A stretch of DNA of 64,000 nucleotides, taken from NCBI GenBank assembly GCA_963920665.1, contig OY987268.1, positions 10,728,501 through 10,792,500 on the forward strand. Direction: 5' to 3'. The notes beneath the pieces were generated by a model. That model worked only from the letters and a program-made list of their open reading frames with translations. It ran no database searches and was not told the origin of the DNA. Within the stretch, counting starts at the first letter, position 1, and each line of letters starts with the position of its first letter. The position numbers were made by a program, and so were the translations under genes. Source of the stretch: Straminergon stramineum (lineage: Eukaryota; Streptophyta; Bryopsida; Hypnales; Calliergonaceae). This document shows positions 22,941 through 36,552 of this stretch, piece after piece.

Positions 22941-23370
22941 TTGTTTCATTTTATTTTGTTTATTACATTGAGATCTCATGGACCGTGCATCCCCGGATCA
23001 TGTGCTCAGTATCGTTGGAAAGCCCTTGGCGAGGAGGGGTGCATGGGATTTGTTTCATAGCGTTTGGGCCTAGGATATAAAAGTTATTGAATTTTGAAAT
23101 TTTGATGAACCAAAAAATTAGAAAAATACTTTTACCTTTATTTTGACTATGGCAATGGCACAATGCACACTAGTCCATACCTTAAATTAGGTTGTTTGTT
23201 TGTTACGTTGAGATCTACTAGACTATGGGTCTTCCATCCGTGTGCTTGGTACCATCAAAAAGCCCTCGGCAAAGAGGGGTGCACTGGCTTTGTTTCATGG
23301 TGTTTGGATCTAAGGTGTGAAAGTTATTGAATTTTGAAGTTTTTATTAATAGAAAAAATAGAAAAATACT
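22940..23370. repeat. Repeat B, two tandem diverged units (related to 61115-61510)
   Basis: Units start TTGTTTATTACATTGAGATCT (22957) and TTGTTTGTTACGTTGAGATCT (23195). Each continues with a GGGGTGCA..TTTGTTTCAT..GTTTGG block and then AAAGTTATTGAATTTTGAA. The same pair of units follows the MITE at 61105. TTAA at 23182-23185, between CCATACC and ATTAGG, is the apparent empty site for that MITE. Confidence 0.75.
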
Positions 23371-24104
23371 TTTACATTACAAAAGAATTGAACCCATGAA
23401 GGGGCTTTGAGTTTTCTTACTAATTTTAGTTTTACTTGAAGTGAGCATGAGTTTGCCCACATCCTCATTAGTGCCACCATGTAGGGCCACTAAAGTTGGT
23501 AGTGGATACTTGGCGTAGGGAAATTAGTGGGGAGGCATGTGCTAGCCATCCTTCATGACTAAACATTAGAGAAATTGTGGACTCTCCACAGGGCTATCAG
23601 GAAGTGCCGAGAGGGACCCTCAGTGCATTACATTTATTTTGCTTGAGGAATTTTTCCCCTATTTATGCACTTTGTCATTTCCAAATGTCAAAGCATTCAT
23701 TCTCAAGTACTATTAGTTAGGGTTGTGACAAGTTTTGTTTTGATATTTGAAAGTGCCCCCAAAGCACCTTCCTTTGACGATTGCGGAATAGATAACTAAA
23801 ATATACTTCTTAGAACTCCCAATATTCACACAAGGTAAATCTTTGTTTTGTCATAAATTCTCTCTCTAGAGTAGCTTCAATAGGCTCTAGAAATAGACTA
23901 GCTTGTCAAACACTGGCAGCCCTTTGGAAAGTCCAAATTTTTCTAATGACCAAGAAATCTTAGAGATGGATTGGATAATCATGACAAATGTTTGAGCCCA
24001 TCATACAAATCTTGACCCAATTAGTGAGTTTAGAAGGCTCTTTCCCATCTAAATTTTTGCATTACAAAGCGGCCTCTTCTTGGGTTCAATTTTTTTCTAA
24101 TGCT
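23371..24104. other. No recognised feature
   Basis: AT-rich, with short open frames that have no domain and no partner in the window. Confidence 0.35.
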
Positions 24105-24300
24105 TTTATTTTGACTATGGCAATAGTACAAGGCACACTTGTAGTCTATTATACTCCATTGCTTGTTAAATTCAACGAAGATAGTGTCTATTCTAAAGGA
24201 AGAGGACTTGCTAACTTTATCAAAGGTCCTATCATATTTGAACCCAAGCTGCTCTAACAAGTTGCAATGAGCTACTTTTCTTGTTTTGGCTTAAGGTAGG
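24105..24300. repeat. Repeat A, copy 1 (related to 60735-60860)
   Basis: Shares ACTCCATTG(C/T)TTGT, GATAGTGTCTA, GGGCTTGC-type words and CTCTAACA..TGCAA(T/C)GAGCTAC with 60735-60860. Both copies are partly open on the plus strand, but no protein family is recognised. Confidence 0.65.
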
Positions 24301-27211
24301 AGGCTCTGAAAGCAAGCAGGCATTTAGAACCACCCATATAGACTTGCATGAAATAGAAGTGAGGTGGTCTTTAAATGGACCTTCTATTGTCATTGAATGG
24401 ATTGATAAAAAAAATATTATTTATTGCAAGAGCCAATCATTCTCTTTGTTTTACCCATTTCTCTCTAGAAGTTGCAAGTGAATGGTTTATGGAAGACCTA
24501 GGGTTATAACTAAGGACCTATGACTCATCTGATTTGAAAATTCATAAGTAATTCGAAAGTGCTTCAAAAAATACAAAATGACTTGTGTTACAATCAGAAT
24601 CTATTTCTCTTTATCTAAAAAATGAGCCAAAAATAATCCCATCTCAGAAAACACATGAAAAACATGGACCAACCCTAAGATGGTCCATTCATGAGCCTCC
24701 TACTATATCCATCAACCCTACGTTAATGTTATTGGAGTACTACCTGGACTTGTGAGTACAGTAGTAGAGCTTTCTGCCAATTTTCCACCTCCAATGGAAC
24801 GTCATCAAGAACTTCAAGGCATGTGAACATGGTGCCACAATGGTGCATTCAAGTGCAATTATGTTAATTTGGTACCAAACTCCATACCAACCTAGTATAG
24901 ATAAAATGACACTAGAATGACCTATATGCAATCTTTGGTGTCAAAATGGCACCAAAACATCCTAGCCCAACTTTTCTGATGGTAGGAGGTCTATTGGAGC
25001 ACCATTAAATTAGGTATTTAAGACATGCTTAGAAAGAATGATATTTTTCTTGTAGATTTAGAATCCTTAAAATGTCCAAAACTTTATAATATAATATAGT
25101 TGTCATCATGTCAATACATGATAGGTACATTTAATAATCTTTTTTAGCACCAAAATCCTTTTAAAGTATGCATTTTATTTTCTCTGATTGAAAATTGTGC
25201 ATATCCAAAAAAAATTGTATTTTTCATTTGAAAATCATTTATTTATATTATGATCTTCAACAAAAAAAACATCCTACATTATAACAATTTTTCCACTAAC
25301 AATGAGTTGTTTTTGAGATATTGAATTCAACATGAAATTAATCATACATGAATTTACCACGTACAATGACTTTGTCTTATCAATATCACACTTTTGTATT
25401 CATATTACAAATTTTCTCTCATTTCTTCCTTAGTGACTACAATAGAATGCCTTATCACCATAGAGGGCTTACTTGTAAAACCAACATGGTTATACTACAT
25501 ATATAAAACCATACAACGTGCCTTATCACCATAAACTCATAGAGGGTTTATTTGTAAAAATCTACATGGCTACACTGCATATATAGAACTATAAAAAAAC
25601 AATCTATCTCACATTTATTATATTTCATACTCAAAACAAAAAACCATCATAAAGAAGTTATTCCTCCCTCATCTATATATTAAGTTGTTTTTAAGCAAAC
25701 CTTCACTTCATACACACATCTCTTCATTGCATTCAAATATTTACTCCTTCAAAATACATATTTTTGTTCACTTTTATTTTTGTTTTTAAGACAATAAATT
25801 AGCAATCTATTCACAAGACTCTTATGATACTTTTGAAGTTGAATACATTAGATAGATAGAAGTTTCTACTCTTACATAGAATAGGCTTTGTAAAGTTTCT
25901 ATTAGTGACATCTTCCATCCTTGTGAGGGAAGAACAAGTGTACAACTCCTACAAATGTCTCCACAAATAATCAACACCATCTCTACCAATTTATATCAAA
26001 GACTCTAATAAATCTTTTTCTATTTGAAAGCTAAAAACTTCTATGAGAAAAATTGGCATCATAATTAGCAAAAATTTGAGATAATTAAATAGAATTTTTA
26101 TGCTCCTTTGGATGCATTGTTGTCTCAGATTTTAAGTAGTAGAGTAGCAATGATCACTACTACGTAGTCTTATACTTCATGGGGGGTACATCATACCACT
26201 GCCAATGTGGGCTTGTTGATTCACTAAAGTAATTCATTCTCATTCTTATTTCATTCTTACCTCTAGTACTCACTCTTCTATAATATTATTAACCAATATT
26301 AGGGGGGGCCTTTTGGTTCTACAAAATGTGGGAGCCCCCAACATGGCAACTTCCCAACTAGCCAATACCTTTCTTGCAAGTTTTTACTCATCCAATGAAA
26401 CTAGTGTCACAACTTCTAAGCCATCCAATGATTCTCTATAGATTATAACTAAATTTTTTCTTAGTCATCCATAATGACATTATCCCTCTTCCAAAGGGGA
26501 ATGGTTGGGTTGGTTAACTCTTAATGACCCAAGTGATCATTTTTAGGTCATTGCCCTTCTTTTCTATGCTTCTTGTTTCTAAATTTTGATTTATTTCTAT
26601 AAAATAGACTTTATTATGAACCCTATGGCAGTAGTTTCATCAAATTTTGAGTTAAACTCTACCTTGTGGAATTTTTTTAAGGTGAGTGGTGGGGTGAAGT
26701 TCAAGGCTCATGTTTTCGAGTTCATTTTGGGCATAGGCTAAAAAGTGAGCCAAACATTGCAATTGTTGCCCACTTTACAAAGGGTAGATTCAAGGAGCTC
26801 AAAGACAAGACAAATTTTTCCATCCTTATTTTTTTACAAACAATACTCTCGTTTCAGTGACCACCGCAGTACAAGCTCTACAAAAATTTGCAAAATGATT
26901 AGAATGTTATGAAATTTTAGATGAGCATTCTCAACTCTCTTGTCTTTCATTGAGTACAAAAAGGTCATCATTTCAAAATATTCCCATTAAGATATGCTCC
27001 TTCAAAGTGCACTACCCTATTTTTCTATTAGCCCAAATAAATCTTCAAACTTAATAATCTACTAAATTATACAATCAAATAATCTAAATTTTATTGAAGT
27101 GCTCCCTCTCAATGTGAAATATAAAATCCTATGATTACATTCTATACAATTTCAAGAGAAAATGAACAAACAAATTAATCAAATTCTTGGAAGTTTGGGC
27201 AGATCTTGCAT
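24301..27211. other. AT-rich sequence with minor repeats
   Basis: 24710-24790 resembles 61495-61545 (GAGTACTACCTGGACTT / AAGTACCGCCTGGACTT). 25448-25513 and 25517-25590 are a direct repeat (GCCTTATCACCATA, then TTGTAAAA, then CATATATA). I recognise no gene. Confidence 0.4.
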
Positions 27212-27677
27212 TAGGAAAATTTTGAGCTCAAAAGAAGGCTACAAGTTTTAGATTTTCGACCCCCTTGTGGTGCAAATACAGAAAAAAAAAATTTATTAAT
27301 TTTTTTGGAATTTAAAAAAAAAAAAACCAATTACTTTGCCATGTCTTTGATGTGGCACTAGTAGTGCCACGTTAGACTTCAAATTTAAAAAAAAAATTGT
27401 AATTGCACCATAGTGGTGCAGAACTGGCAACCTTCTTTTGAGCTCAAAAGAAGGCTACAAGTTTTAGATTTTCGACCCCCCTGTGGTGCAAATACAAAAA
27501 AAAAAAATTTATTAATTTTTTTGGAATTTAAAAAAAACAAACCAATTACTTTGCCATGTCTTTGATGTGGCACTAGTAGTGCCATGTTAGACTTCAAATT
27601 TTAAAAAAAAATTGTAATTGCACCATAGTGGTGCAGAACTGGCAACCTTCTTTTGAGCTCAAAATTTTCCTAATGAA
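27212..27677. mobile_element. Dimeric MITE: two 215-bp units sharing an inner end
   Basis: GAGCTCAAAA occurs at 27224, 27440 and 27655, giving two near-identical units of 216 and 215 bp. The outermost ends form a 29-bp perfect inverted repeat built on ATTAGGAAAATTTTGAGCTC and the following AAAAGAAGG. Each unit contains two small palindromes, GGCACTAGTAGTGCC and TGCACCATAGTGGTGCA. No coding potential. Confidence 0.75.
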
Positions 27678-27764
27678 AGTACAAGGGTTAATATAACAAT
27701 GTCATCTATTCAATTGTAATAATTTTATGTTTTTGTTCTGTGTTGAACATGTATATTACTTGGA

Positions 27765-29339
27765 TGGTGAGAACTCCTAGTTCGTCACCTAGGACTTACT
27801 ATTTTTGTTTTGTTGTTTTCCCTATTTTTGAGTGTAGTTTTATATGCAAAAAGCCCCTCAAAGAGTATAAAGCCAAAACAAGTATGTCATATGCCAATAT
27901 AACATTTGTTCCTACATAAAATATTTTCCTTTAAATAAACCCAAATTTCATATGTAAATAGGGTAGTCTAAACCCAATATTCGTACAAATTATAGGTATT
28001 TAGTAGAAATTACCCAAATTACCCCCAAACTTGCCTAGCGTGTAATAGAATATGGCTAAATTGGTCTGAGGGAACCTTGGTGTGAACCCTTGGTTGATTT
28101 TTGGAGAAATGTTTCAGTTTTCCATTTCATTTCATGAATAGTAGAAACCCCAATTAATAGCCTACAAGTGAAGATGGATCAATGAAAAGAATCTATGATC
28201 TAAGTATAATATTTTGAGGTGGATATCATGCTATGAGTCCAATGGCAAAACCAGTTTGTCAAGATTCACCTTTGTATAAAAGATTCCTTGTTTACTAGAA
28301 ATCAAAGGAGATAGCACGATTTGTCTCTCCTCCTTCATATGTGCAAAATAAAATGATGAGATTTCTCATGTTTTTTAGGATTCTATGAGAGGTTTTATAA
28401 AAAAATTTGGAATTTTCTAATAGTCAGAAGATCCTCTTTTGCATTCTCAATTGCCAAAATTCATGATGGAAAATTCATGGAAATTATTCAAGCTGTGGTA
28501 AAATCTCGCTAAAAATTAGACTAGATTTTTCGATGCTAATAATGTGCTATAACAAATTTCAAGACATTTTGATAGCTAGAAGTACCCAAACCAATAAGAT
28601 TCACTGATTATCACCAAATTTAAAGATTATGGCAAAGTTGATTGGCATTTTGAGAGCATACAAAATTGGAATGGCCCATTTTAGTTCCTTTCTTACTACC
28701 TTATGCCTTTTAAAGAGCCAAAGCTAGTTACTTTTCACAATAATGTCACACTCCAAAAGTTGTATTTTTAATCCTTTTTAGTGTTTAGTGGACATGAAGT
28801 TTTGATGAGATTTTAGCAATAGAAAAACAAGAGGAGGGGGGATATTTAGATTTTAATTATAGACTTCTAAAGCCAATGGTGCAATCCATTTGTAATTTGG
28901 AGTCTTTTTCCAAAAGTGAAAGTTTTTGTCCAACATAGAAAGTCAAAATTAGGAAATGAAGATAAAAATCCTAGTTGATAAGTTTACCACATAGAAATGA
29001 GAGGAGGTAGGTGCTCTTGGAAGAGTATATAAGGTCACTCATTCTCCTCTCAAGACACTCCTTTGTTACCTCTTGTAGCTATTATTTTGGCATTCTACTT
29101 GTTGATCCATTTAGTTGGACTTTCTTTTTTTTATCATTTTTGAGACAAAGTTATAAATATGTGTTTTTGGAGCATTTCAAGCTCCTTTGTTGTTGTTTTA
29201 TTGCAAGTTTTGAAGGATTTGGGGTCCCTTCAAACTTTACTAATTTATTTGTGTCTTATTTGAAGTTGTTTGGTACTAGCCTTGAGTTTTATTAACATTT
29301 ATTTTGTTTATTAATCTTAGAGCCTACCTCCACCGTACC
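27765..29339 (+). mobile_element. LTR-like leader, copy 1 (about 1575 bp), non-coding
   Basis: Colinear with 51559-53160: TGGTGAGAAC start, GAGTATATAAGG TATA box (TATATAA at 29026), then CATTTCAAGCTCCTTTGTTG. It is followed at 29340 by TTGGTGATGCCAC, in the position of a primer-binding site. Diverged by roughly 20 percent from the partner. No second LTR was found downstream. Confidence 0.6.
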
Positions 29340-32150
29340 TTGGTGATGCCACTTTGGGGGCCTTAATGTGATTTCATGTTGAAAGTGTTGATGTTTTGTT
29401 TACTAACTTGTCTAAGTCCAAAAGTATTGTACTAACATATGGTTGTACTAACCCATTTGTACTAATTTGTGTGTATCCATGAACATGTGTACTAACCTAA
29501 CTTCTTTTCCTTTGTTTCATCCACTATAGAAATGTCCTGGGTTCCATTTTAAGAGCAAAGCTTTGGCTTGAGTGTCCTAGGAATTGCAATAGTATTATTA
29601 TAGATTTTTGGAATTAAGGAGAAGCTTCAATTTAGAATGTCTAAGAGAATTTAGCAAAAATCCACTTGACGGCAAAGTTTAGACTTCAAGAGTCTTGTAA
29701 AAAATCTCACAAAAAATTAGTATTTGCTTGAAAGTAGAATTTCTTCCTTGTCACCAAATTTAGTTTCTAAAATTTAATTTTGGAATCCCAAGTTTAGCAT
29801 CCAAAAGTCTTAGTGACAAAAATCCCTAAGTAGTAAAATTGGCATTGGAAATTAGTCCTTATTCTTTTGAATCTTATGAGCCTATATGATATTTTTAGTC
29901 AAAAATTAGACATTTAGAGAGTCACCTTGGTACCCCAAAAGTCACAAAATTGTTAGATTAAGTGTTCGAATTAGACCAGCAAAGAGTTTGAGCTAGACCA
30001 ATAAAGAATTGGAACGAGACAACAAAGAATTAGAACCATGGTTGGGAGGGGCCCAACTACCTAGTCACATGCCAATTGAGGGGTCCAACCAATCCATAAC
30101 TGCCATGTGTCTAAAAGAAAGCGACCCCTATGACCGTGCAACCAAGTTGAAGGGCTAGTTTGGGTCTAGTTCATGAGCCAATCGTAAGCTAGTTCGTAAG
30201 CTAGGTTTTGAATCCAATTTCAGGTAAGTATTGATTGGATTGATCAAGTCGTATAAGCTGATTGTTCAAAACCAAAATCTTGCCCTTTTAAAATAAAATT
30301 TGGAATGCCTAAGTGGTAGTTTGAAGTTAACAATCTAAATAGACAAGTAGAAGTAGGAAGGGGAAAAAGAAGTGTAGAATTAATTTCAATTGAAAACCTC
30401 TCATAGCCAAAAATCCAATCTTTGAAAAGCATAGAAGTAAAGAGAAACTTCAAAAACTTAACCAACACTCAAAATTAGATAGAAGCTCAATTTCAACTAA
30501 CTAGAAGAGAGAGTGGAGTTGGAGAGTTGCAAATTGATGAATGAAGAGACAAGTTGAGAAGTTAACAAGTTAGCCATTATCAAGGACTAGAGGAAATCTT
30601 AAAGATGAGTTTTAAACAATCAAACCATTAGAGTTTGGATAAAATAATAATTGACTTGGATAGGGGGAAGGAAGTACCAAAAGTCAATTATTATTGCATC
30701 CATTATTGTTTTCTATACCAATCAATTCTTGAAATACAATAATGGTATTAGAATAGTAAATAATAAAAGAAAAGAGAGAAGGGAAAAAAAAAAAAGTAAT
30801 TGAAAGTTCAAACTTCCAAAACATATCAATTTCACAACTTCAAGCAATGAGTAAAATACAAAAGAATATCAAATATGTAAAATGAATAAGGTTTTGAAGG
30901 TATATTTGACCACCTCATAGATGAGGCCCAACTTGTGGTAAGTCACTAATTTCTCTATCTTTGATTTAATTTTTTGGAATAACCATTTAAACTCTTAGCC
31001 AAATTACAAGTCAAAGTCAAAGTTTTAAGATTATATTTCTTCTAAATCTTATAGTTAAAATCTTTTAGAATAGGTCTACAGGTTTCCAAAAACATAAAAT
31101 ACTTAGAAATCGGAGTCAAAACGAGGAAAATACAAGTGGATGAAGTTTAAGGCCTAAAACAAATGAAACTTAGTTAAACTCATCAACTTGGAACGGGATT
31201 AGGAAGATAGAAAGTAGTCAAATCTAGAAGTGAGAAGTGAGAATAAAAGTTAGTTTTGAATTGTAGATTAGGAGAAACTCGTCAATGAAGTTTGATGAAC
31301 TGATTAGCGGTCAAACTTCATCCATGCATAACTTCCATTAGGAAAGTCCAAGTCTTAAGTGTAATAGCATTTCGAAGAGATAGAATTAGTCTCCACAAAC
31401 ATCATTTTTAAAAGTCTAAAAATAATAAATTGTAAAGAGTAGTACAGAGACTTTGAAGCCAAATAATCACAACTAAGGATGTAGAAGGTGAGTCAAAGTA
31501 AGAAATTAAGAAAACAAACTCTTATAGTTAGCTTAGAGGAGTCCAAACATACCTTAAACTTCAGAAAAAACTTGAAACTCCATGAGATATGGGAGGATGA
31601 AGTTTTAGCTAGGAATTGTATGAAAAGTTAGAGGAATCCATCAATTGAGTCCAAACTTAGTTTTTAGGAAGCAATTAATACTTTAAGAAAGTGTGCGAAG
31701 TCTCAAATCAAATAGAAATAGGAAACTAGGATAAAACCATGGATGAAGTTTTTAAAACTCTTCCAAAGGCTAAACTTCATCCACTCATAACTTTTGCTAA
31801 GAAAGTGGGATTGAGTCAAGTCTTATATTTTCAGAAAGAACATGAAATTATCTACAAATTAGGGTGGTTAAATTTAGACTATATACACTTTTACTAGGAA
31901 ATCATAGCAGCCTTTTGAATCCGGCCATAAATGTCAATTCTTACATCCAATTCAAACTTCCTCTACTTTTCCTTTGTATTTTTGCGTACTTAGGCATTCT
32001 AAAAAGATGCATTGCTTGGAAGGCACAATGGACCATACTTAAGCACCTAATTAGGCTAAGAATTAGAAACGAATAAGAACTTGGTTGTGCTTGCAAATTT
32101 ACCAAGGGTAAGTAAAGTACTCATAGATGGTCGTGACACTTGAAGTTGGA
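29340..32150 (+). mobile_element. Non-coding interior of the LTR-type element, copy 1
   Basis: 31080-32150 matches 1-1080, and the 31990-32120 block matches 54785-54900. No gag or pol frame is detectable, so this resembles a large retrotransposon derivative rather than an autonomous element. The right edge is set where similarity between copies ends. Confidence 0.5.
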
Positions 32151-32523
32151 AGGTAGTACTTTGGAAGGAAGTTTCATCTAACAGAATTCATAGAGTCATT
32201 AGCATTGTCAAAGCACGTGTATCTTCATTGGCATAAAAGTGGATATTGAATTCATAGACCTTAGAGTTCCAAAAGAGTAGTTTGATTATGTGGCATCATG
32301 AAACATTTGCAATTTTAGAAGCAAAAACTTCGGTGATTTTGGGAGCTCAATGTTAGATGGAGATGCATAGTCCCTATTCAAACATATAGAGCAAGAGTGA
32401 ATTTGCAATCCTAAACTTGATAATACATAATAATGTTGGTAAGATATTGTAAATTTTTTGTATTTTTGTAGATAGATTTTAATTGACATCCACCTATTTT
32501 TATGTTAACAAGAATGTCATATG
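32151..32523. mobile_element. AT-rich flank containing part of a CACTA-MITE relative
   Basis: TAGATTTTAATTGACATCCA (32472-32491) and the following TATTTTTATGTTAAC resemble the inner arm of the CACTA MITE at 62234-62439. GGTGGATGTCAATT on the far side of the nested MITE (33456-33469) is its inverted partner. So copy c appears to have landed in an older MITE. Confidence 0.4.
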
Positions 32524-32527
32524 TTAA

Positions 32528-33447
32528 CCCCTAAAGGACCAACATACATTTTTTGGCTACATAGCAATTTTGGGCAAGTACATGTGACTAGAGATTTCCA
32601 TATTTTTATCCCAAATTTGAAGAGAGGGTGGGGACAAGGAATATCTTTCATATGCACTAAATTTCATGACACTTGGAAATATGACTAAAAAGTTATGGCC
32701 TAATATGTTATTTTTTTTGGTAAATGGGCAATCCGAGCAGATTAGCAAAAATCTCTTTTTTATAATCAAAAATTTGAAATTGGTTTTCTAGAGTTATTTA
32801 TATGTAGAAAGTTTTGAATCATTCCATTTTGATGAAGGAATTCAAAGTTATGAGGATTTTTTGTTTGTAGGCAATTATGGATTTTGTGCTTGAAAATAAA
32901 CTTTGAAGTCCTTTACTTTACTCAATTTTCAATATTTTTGGAAAAAAAAAATGAAAGGATTTAAATTGTTTATTACAAGATTGTAACCCTTGGGATTGTC
33001 ATTTTTCAATTCCATTATTAAATTCTTAAAAATTTTGAATTTTGAATCATTCTCTACTACTGTCTATTTACTATTTTTTTCCTATATGTTTTACAATTCC
33101 ACATGATTTGAAACTTTTCAAGCATGTGTCCAACTTGTCTAGGAAAAAGAATCCAAAGAAGCACCACCATTTGGGGCATTTTTTCATTGAAAAGAGAGCT
33201 TGTGAAGTGTAGTTGCCTTGTTTTTTGCAGGGCCAAGAAAATGATATTAGTGAATTTGAATGCTTATATCTTGCAATCCCCCCCATGGAAATTTCTGAAA
33301 TTTTTACCATATGTTCTCAAGTCAACATAATACAAGATCCTGTAGTTACATACGTCAAAAAAAATTCTTATAAAAATTTATTACTTGTCCAAAAAATGGC
33401 AGTTTTGGAACATTTTCTATGAAAACGTAGTCATGGAACTTTAGGGG
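32528..33447 (+). mobile_element. TTAA-flanked MITE (family 1), copy c, 920 bp
   Basis: Starts CCCCTAAAGGACC after TTAA (32524-32527) and ends CTTTAGGGG before TTAG (33448-33451), one base off TTAA. Inverted relative to copy d (62568-63484), with which it is similar throughout. Confidence 0.85.
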
Positions 33448-33469
33448 TTAGAACCGGTGGATGTCAATT

Positions 33470-33949
33470 ACAATGCGTTCAAAACAAAACTTACAATGAG
33501 AGCTTGACACTTTATGTAGTTACACTACTGCTAAACCCATCACTTCTCATTCCTTGAAATAGTGACAAAACTTGGGGTGAGTGAAAAAATTCACTAACTA
33601 CAGAACGTAGGACTGACTTGGTTGCTAACATTTATTAGATCATTTTTAGTGAGAAGTCCGAACCTCCAGTGAGAATGAAAAAAGACGGGGTTCATCGTAG
33701 TGTCACCCTATCTATAAATTAGCTAGTTTCATTGCTTTGGATTGGGTGTGTCGTCCTTGAAGGATCAAATTCACAACAATGATCTCTAAATTGGCTAATT
33801 TGTGTTGGATTTCTACTACAAAAATCTCAACACTAAAAGTATATTGTGCAAATGACTCTAGAAATAAGATTTTGAGCAAAATTCTATAGATGTGGGGACA
33901 GAACCTGGGCAAGTCATGTATTCATTGAAAATTCAAATAGCATCCATTT
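33470..33949. other. No recognised feature
   Basis: AT-rich sequence with no gene or repeat partner seen. Confidence 0.35.
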
Positions 33950-35872
33950 GCTAAATACTTTTCATCCAATCCCATAGCTAAAACCTAGGCCATCGATGCG
34001 TTCACTTGGCAGCTGCATCTAAGGGTTGGGATTAGCTAGGGCTTCAAGGTTTAGGGTACTATTGCTTTGGAGGGGATTGGCATTGTTTCTCTCACATGCT
34101 CTCTCAGTTTAGCATTAATTTCTGCTTCAATGCTTCTATACCTGCTCTGCATTAAATCCCTTCACTTCCATGCTACCATCGTTGGATTCATTGTCCGTCT
34201 TGTTTGCTTGTGCTCTTGACATGCATGTTGTGGACTCTTGAGATCGTAGTGATTATATTCTTCTCAAAATTGGTTTCCCTTGCTTTTGGCTTTCAATATA
34301 GAGGCCACCACTTCTTCGTTGTCTTGCAATTCTTGGAGAATTGAAGACTTATAAAGTTGCAAGTTCATGGTCTCTTGACTCCTGCATTTACAACAATTTG
34401 GAAATGGAGGTGGCGATTGAACGACTCGTTTTTCCTCCTCAATTTAATCAGTGCTCAATTGTTCAATGCTCAACATACTTGCATCAACATCTTTGGTGTT
34501 TCCTAAGCTTCCTATTCCTTCCTTCTGTTGTTCATGTTGTTGATCACGCTCTGGAGCTTCGAGTCTTTGAGTGCATTCTTGCTCGCCATTTGATTTGCTT
34601 AAGTTGAGTCTCTTCTTTGCATTCTTTTTGGCTTTATGATTGCATTTTAGTACTCCTGCACTAGGTATTGGGGTTGTAGGATTGCAGGCTTTTTGAGATG
34701 GCGTCGCCACTAAAACTCCTAGAGAATTTTTGGTTGTGTACTTTTGGCTCAAGTCGCAATTCTAGCGGTCTAAAAAATACTTGGTCCCAAACGTTGATCC
34801 CAATGTGCACGATGGTGTTAGTTCCTTCGATGTCACCCATGTGTCTGAGACGTGCTTGTCACACTCGGTCTCACGTCTAATGCCTCGTAATTGCCCGAAG
34901 TCTAAACTTACAGTTGTGTCTCCATCTACTGATCTAATGAGCGATGGCGATGGTGGTTGCAAGGGGCATGTGTCAAGCAAGAGGACCAATCAAGCCACGA
35001 CTTTGAGGCGAAAGAAGGCAAAGACGGCTACCAGTACTATCACTTGTCAATGGCAAGAAGTTTGGGTGTGTAAATTCGTCGAGGCAAAGGGTGGGTTTAA
35101 TGGAGATGGCGATGTTGTTGGTGTTGTTTGCCACAATTGCACAACAAACATGGGGAGGCACAAAGTTCTAGTTCCGAAGGTTGATAATTTGGAAAAACAT
35201 GAAGGGAAACGAACTTGCAAAGAAGACAGTGTTCCACTTACGTCACTTGAAAAAGGGTGACATATTTGTCAAATATGATTGCAAGCACCTTTAGTTAGTG
35301 AAACTATGGGCGGGGCGAAAGCAATCCGCTATTGTGGCTGACCATATGCTTGGAGGCCTCAAAGGTAAGTTCAAGAGAAAGCAAGTGCAGTTTGCTATCC
35401 AGTTTCATATTGTCAATCATGGCTGTCCACTTTGTGATTATGAGTGCTAGCAACAATTGTTGAGGTAGTTCAAGGTAAGAAACCTTCCCCCAAAACACTA
35501 GTCAGAGACAACAGGCTAGGAGATGACTGAACATCTCCATGGCTCTATTTTGTTGGCCCTAAAGTCTATTGTCTAGTTTGCTAGTATAATTTCAATCATC
35601 GTCGATGAAGTCATAGGATGAAGCATTTCTGAAACATGCATCGCCAAGAGCGCTGGCTCAAAACCAGCAGCTAGGGTTGTTGACAACTTCAACCTATTAT
35701 CTGACATTGAGGTTTTACTTTCCCTAACTTGCTTCAATACCCTTGTCAATGTCGTGCATTGCTTGATAAAACTTTCACAAGCTCATGATATTTTCATTTG
35801 CAATTTCATGCATGTGATGAAGCTCTACTAAGATGAACTTGATCGTAACTATGTTTATTGATGCATCCACCA

Positions 35873-36552
35873 CATTAGGGGAAATTTGAGGCCTCTGCAT
35901 GTCTACTTCAAGGTTGTTCTCCTACATGTTCCCTATCTTGTCCGGGAACGGCTGGCTACTATCAGTTTAATAAATATAATTTTCTTTTTAAATTATTAGG
36001 TTTGAAATGCAAAAATAAGTTGAAAAAAAATAAAAAAATTTCATTTCATTTTTTTTGACATGGCATAGTCTTGGCCACGTCAGACTATGTAAGTCGAATC
36101 GACCTAAATAGTTTGAAAAGACAAGATGGATTTGTCTAATTAGGTCGAATTGACCTAAATAGTTTCAAAAAAACAAGCTTGATTTGACTATTTAGGTCAA
36201 TTCGACCTAATTAGACAAATCCAACTTGTCTTTTCAAACTATTTAGGTCGATTCGACCTAAATAGTCTCAATTTTAAAAACATTCTCACTCTCATTTTAA
36301 TGGAAATTTTTGTTTTTTTAACAATTTTTTTTCATTGTCAATTTATTTCTTGCTCTTCTACCTCTTAAATTCAGAGAATTCTTTCAATAGGATAAATATC
36401 GTGTTTTGTGTGTCAAAAGCGGGGCTCCACACCTCCCATTTCATTGGAAATCTCTCATTTTAATGAATATTGTGTGAGCAGTGGCTCAATTTCTGCGTTC
36501 CCCGTAGCCTGTGAACTTGTAGGCATGTAGAGGCCTCAAAGTTCCCCTAATG
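35873..36552. repeat. Inverted duplication inside the hAT pseudogene
   Basis: CATTAGGGGAAATTTGAGGC (35873) and the following CTCTGCATG recur inverted at 36519-36552 with about three mismatches over 34 bp. The sequence between them is an AT-rich insert containing the hairpin at 36092-36259. Confidence 0.65.
36092..36259. repeat. 168-bp near-perfect hairpin with AGGTCGA(A/T)TCGACCT motifs
   Basis: The left arm (about 36093-36165) and right arm (about 36190-36259) are complementary, with only a few mismatches over roughly 70 bp. The motif GGTCGA(A)T(C/T)GACCTAAATAGTTT occurs four times and is itself palindromic. A transcript through it would form a long stem. Confidence 0.8.
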
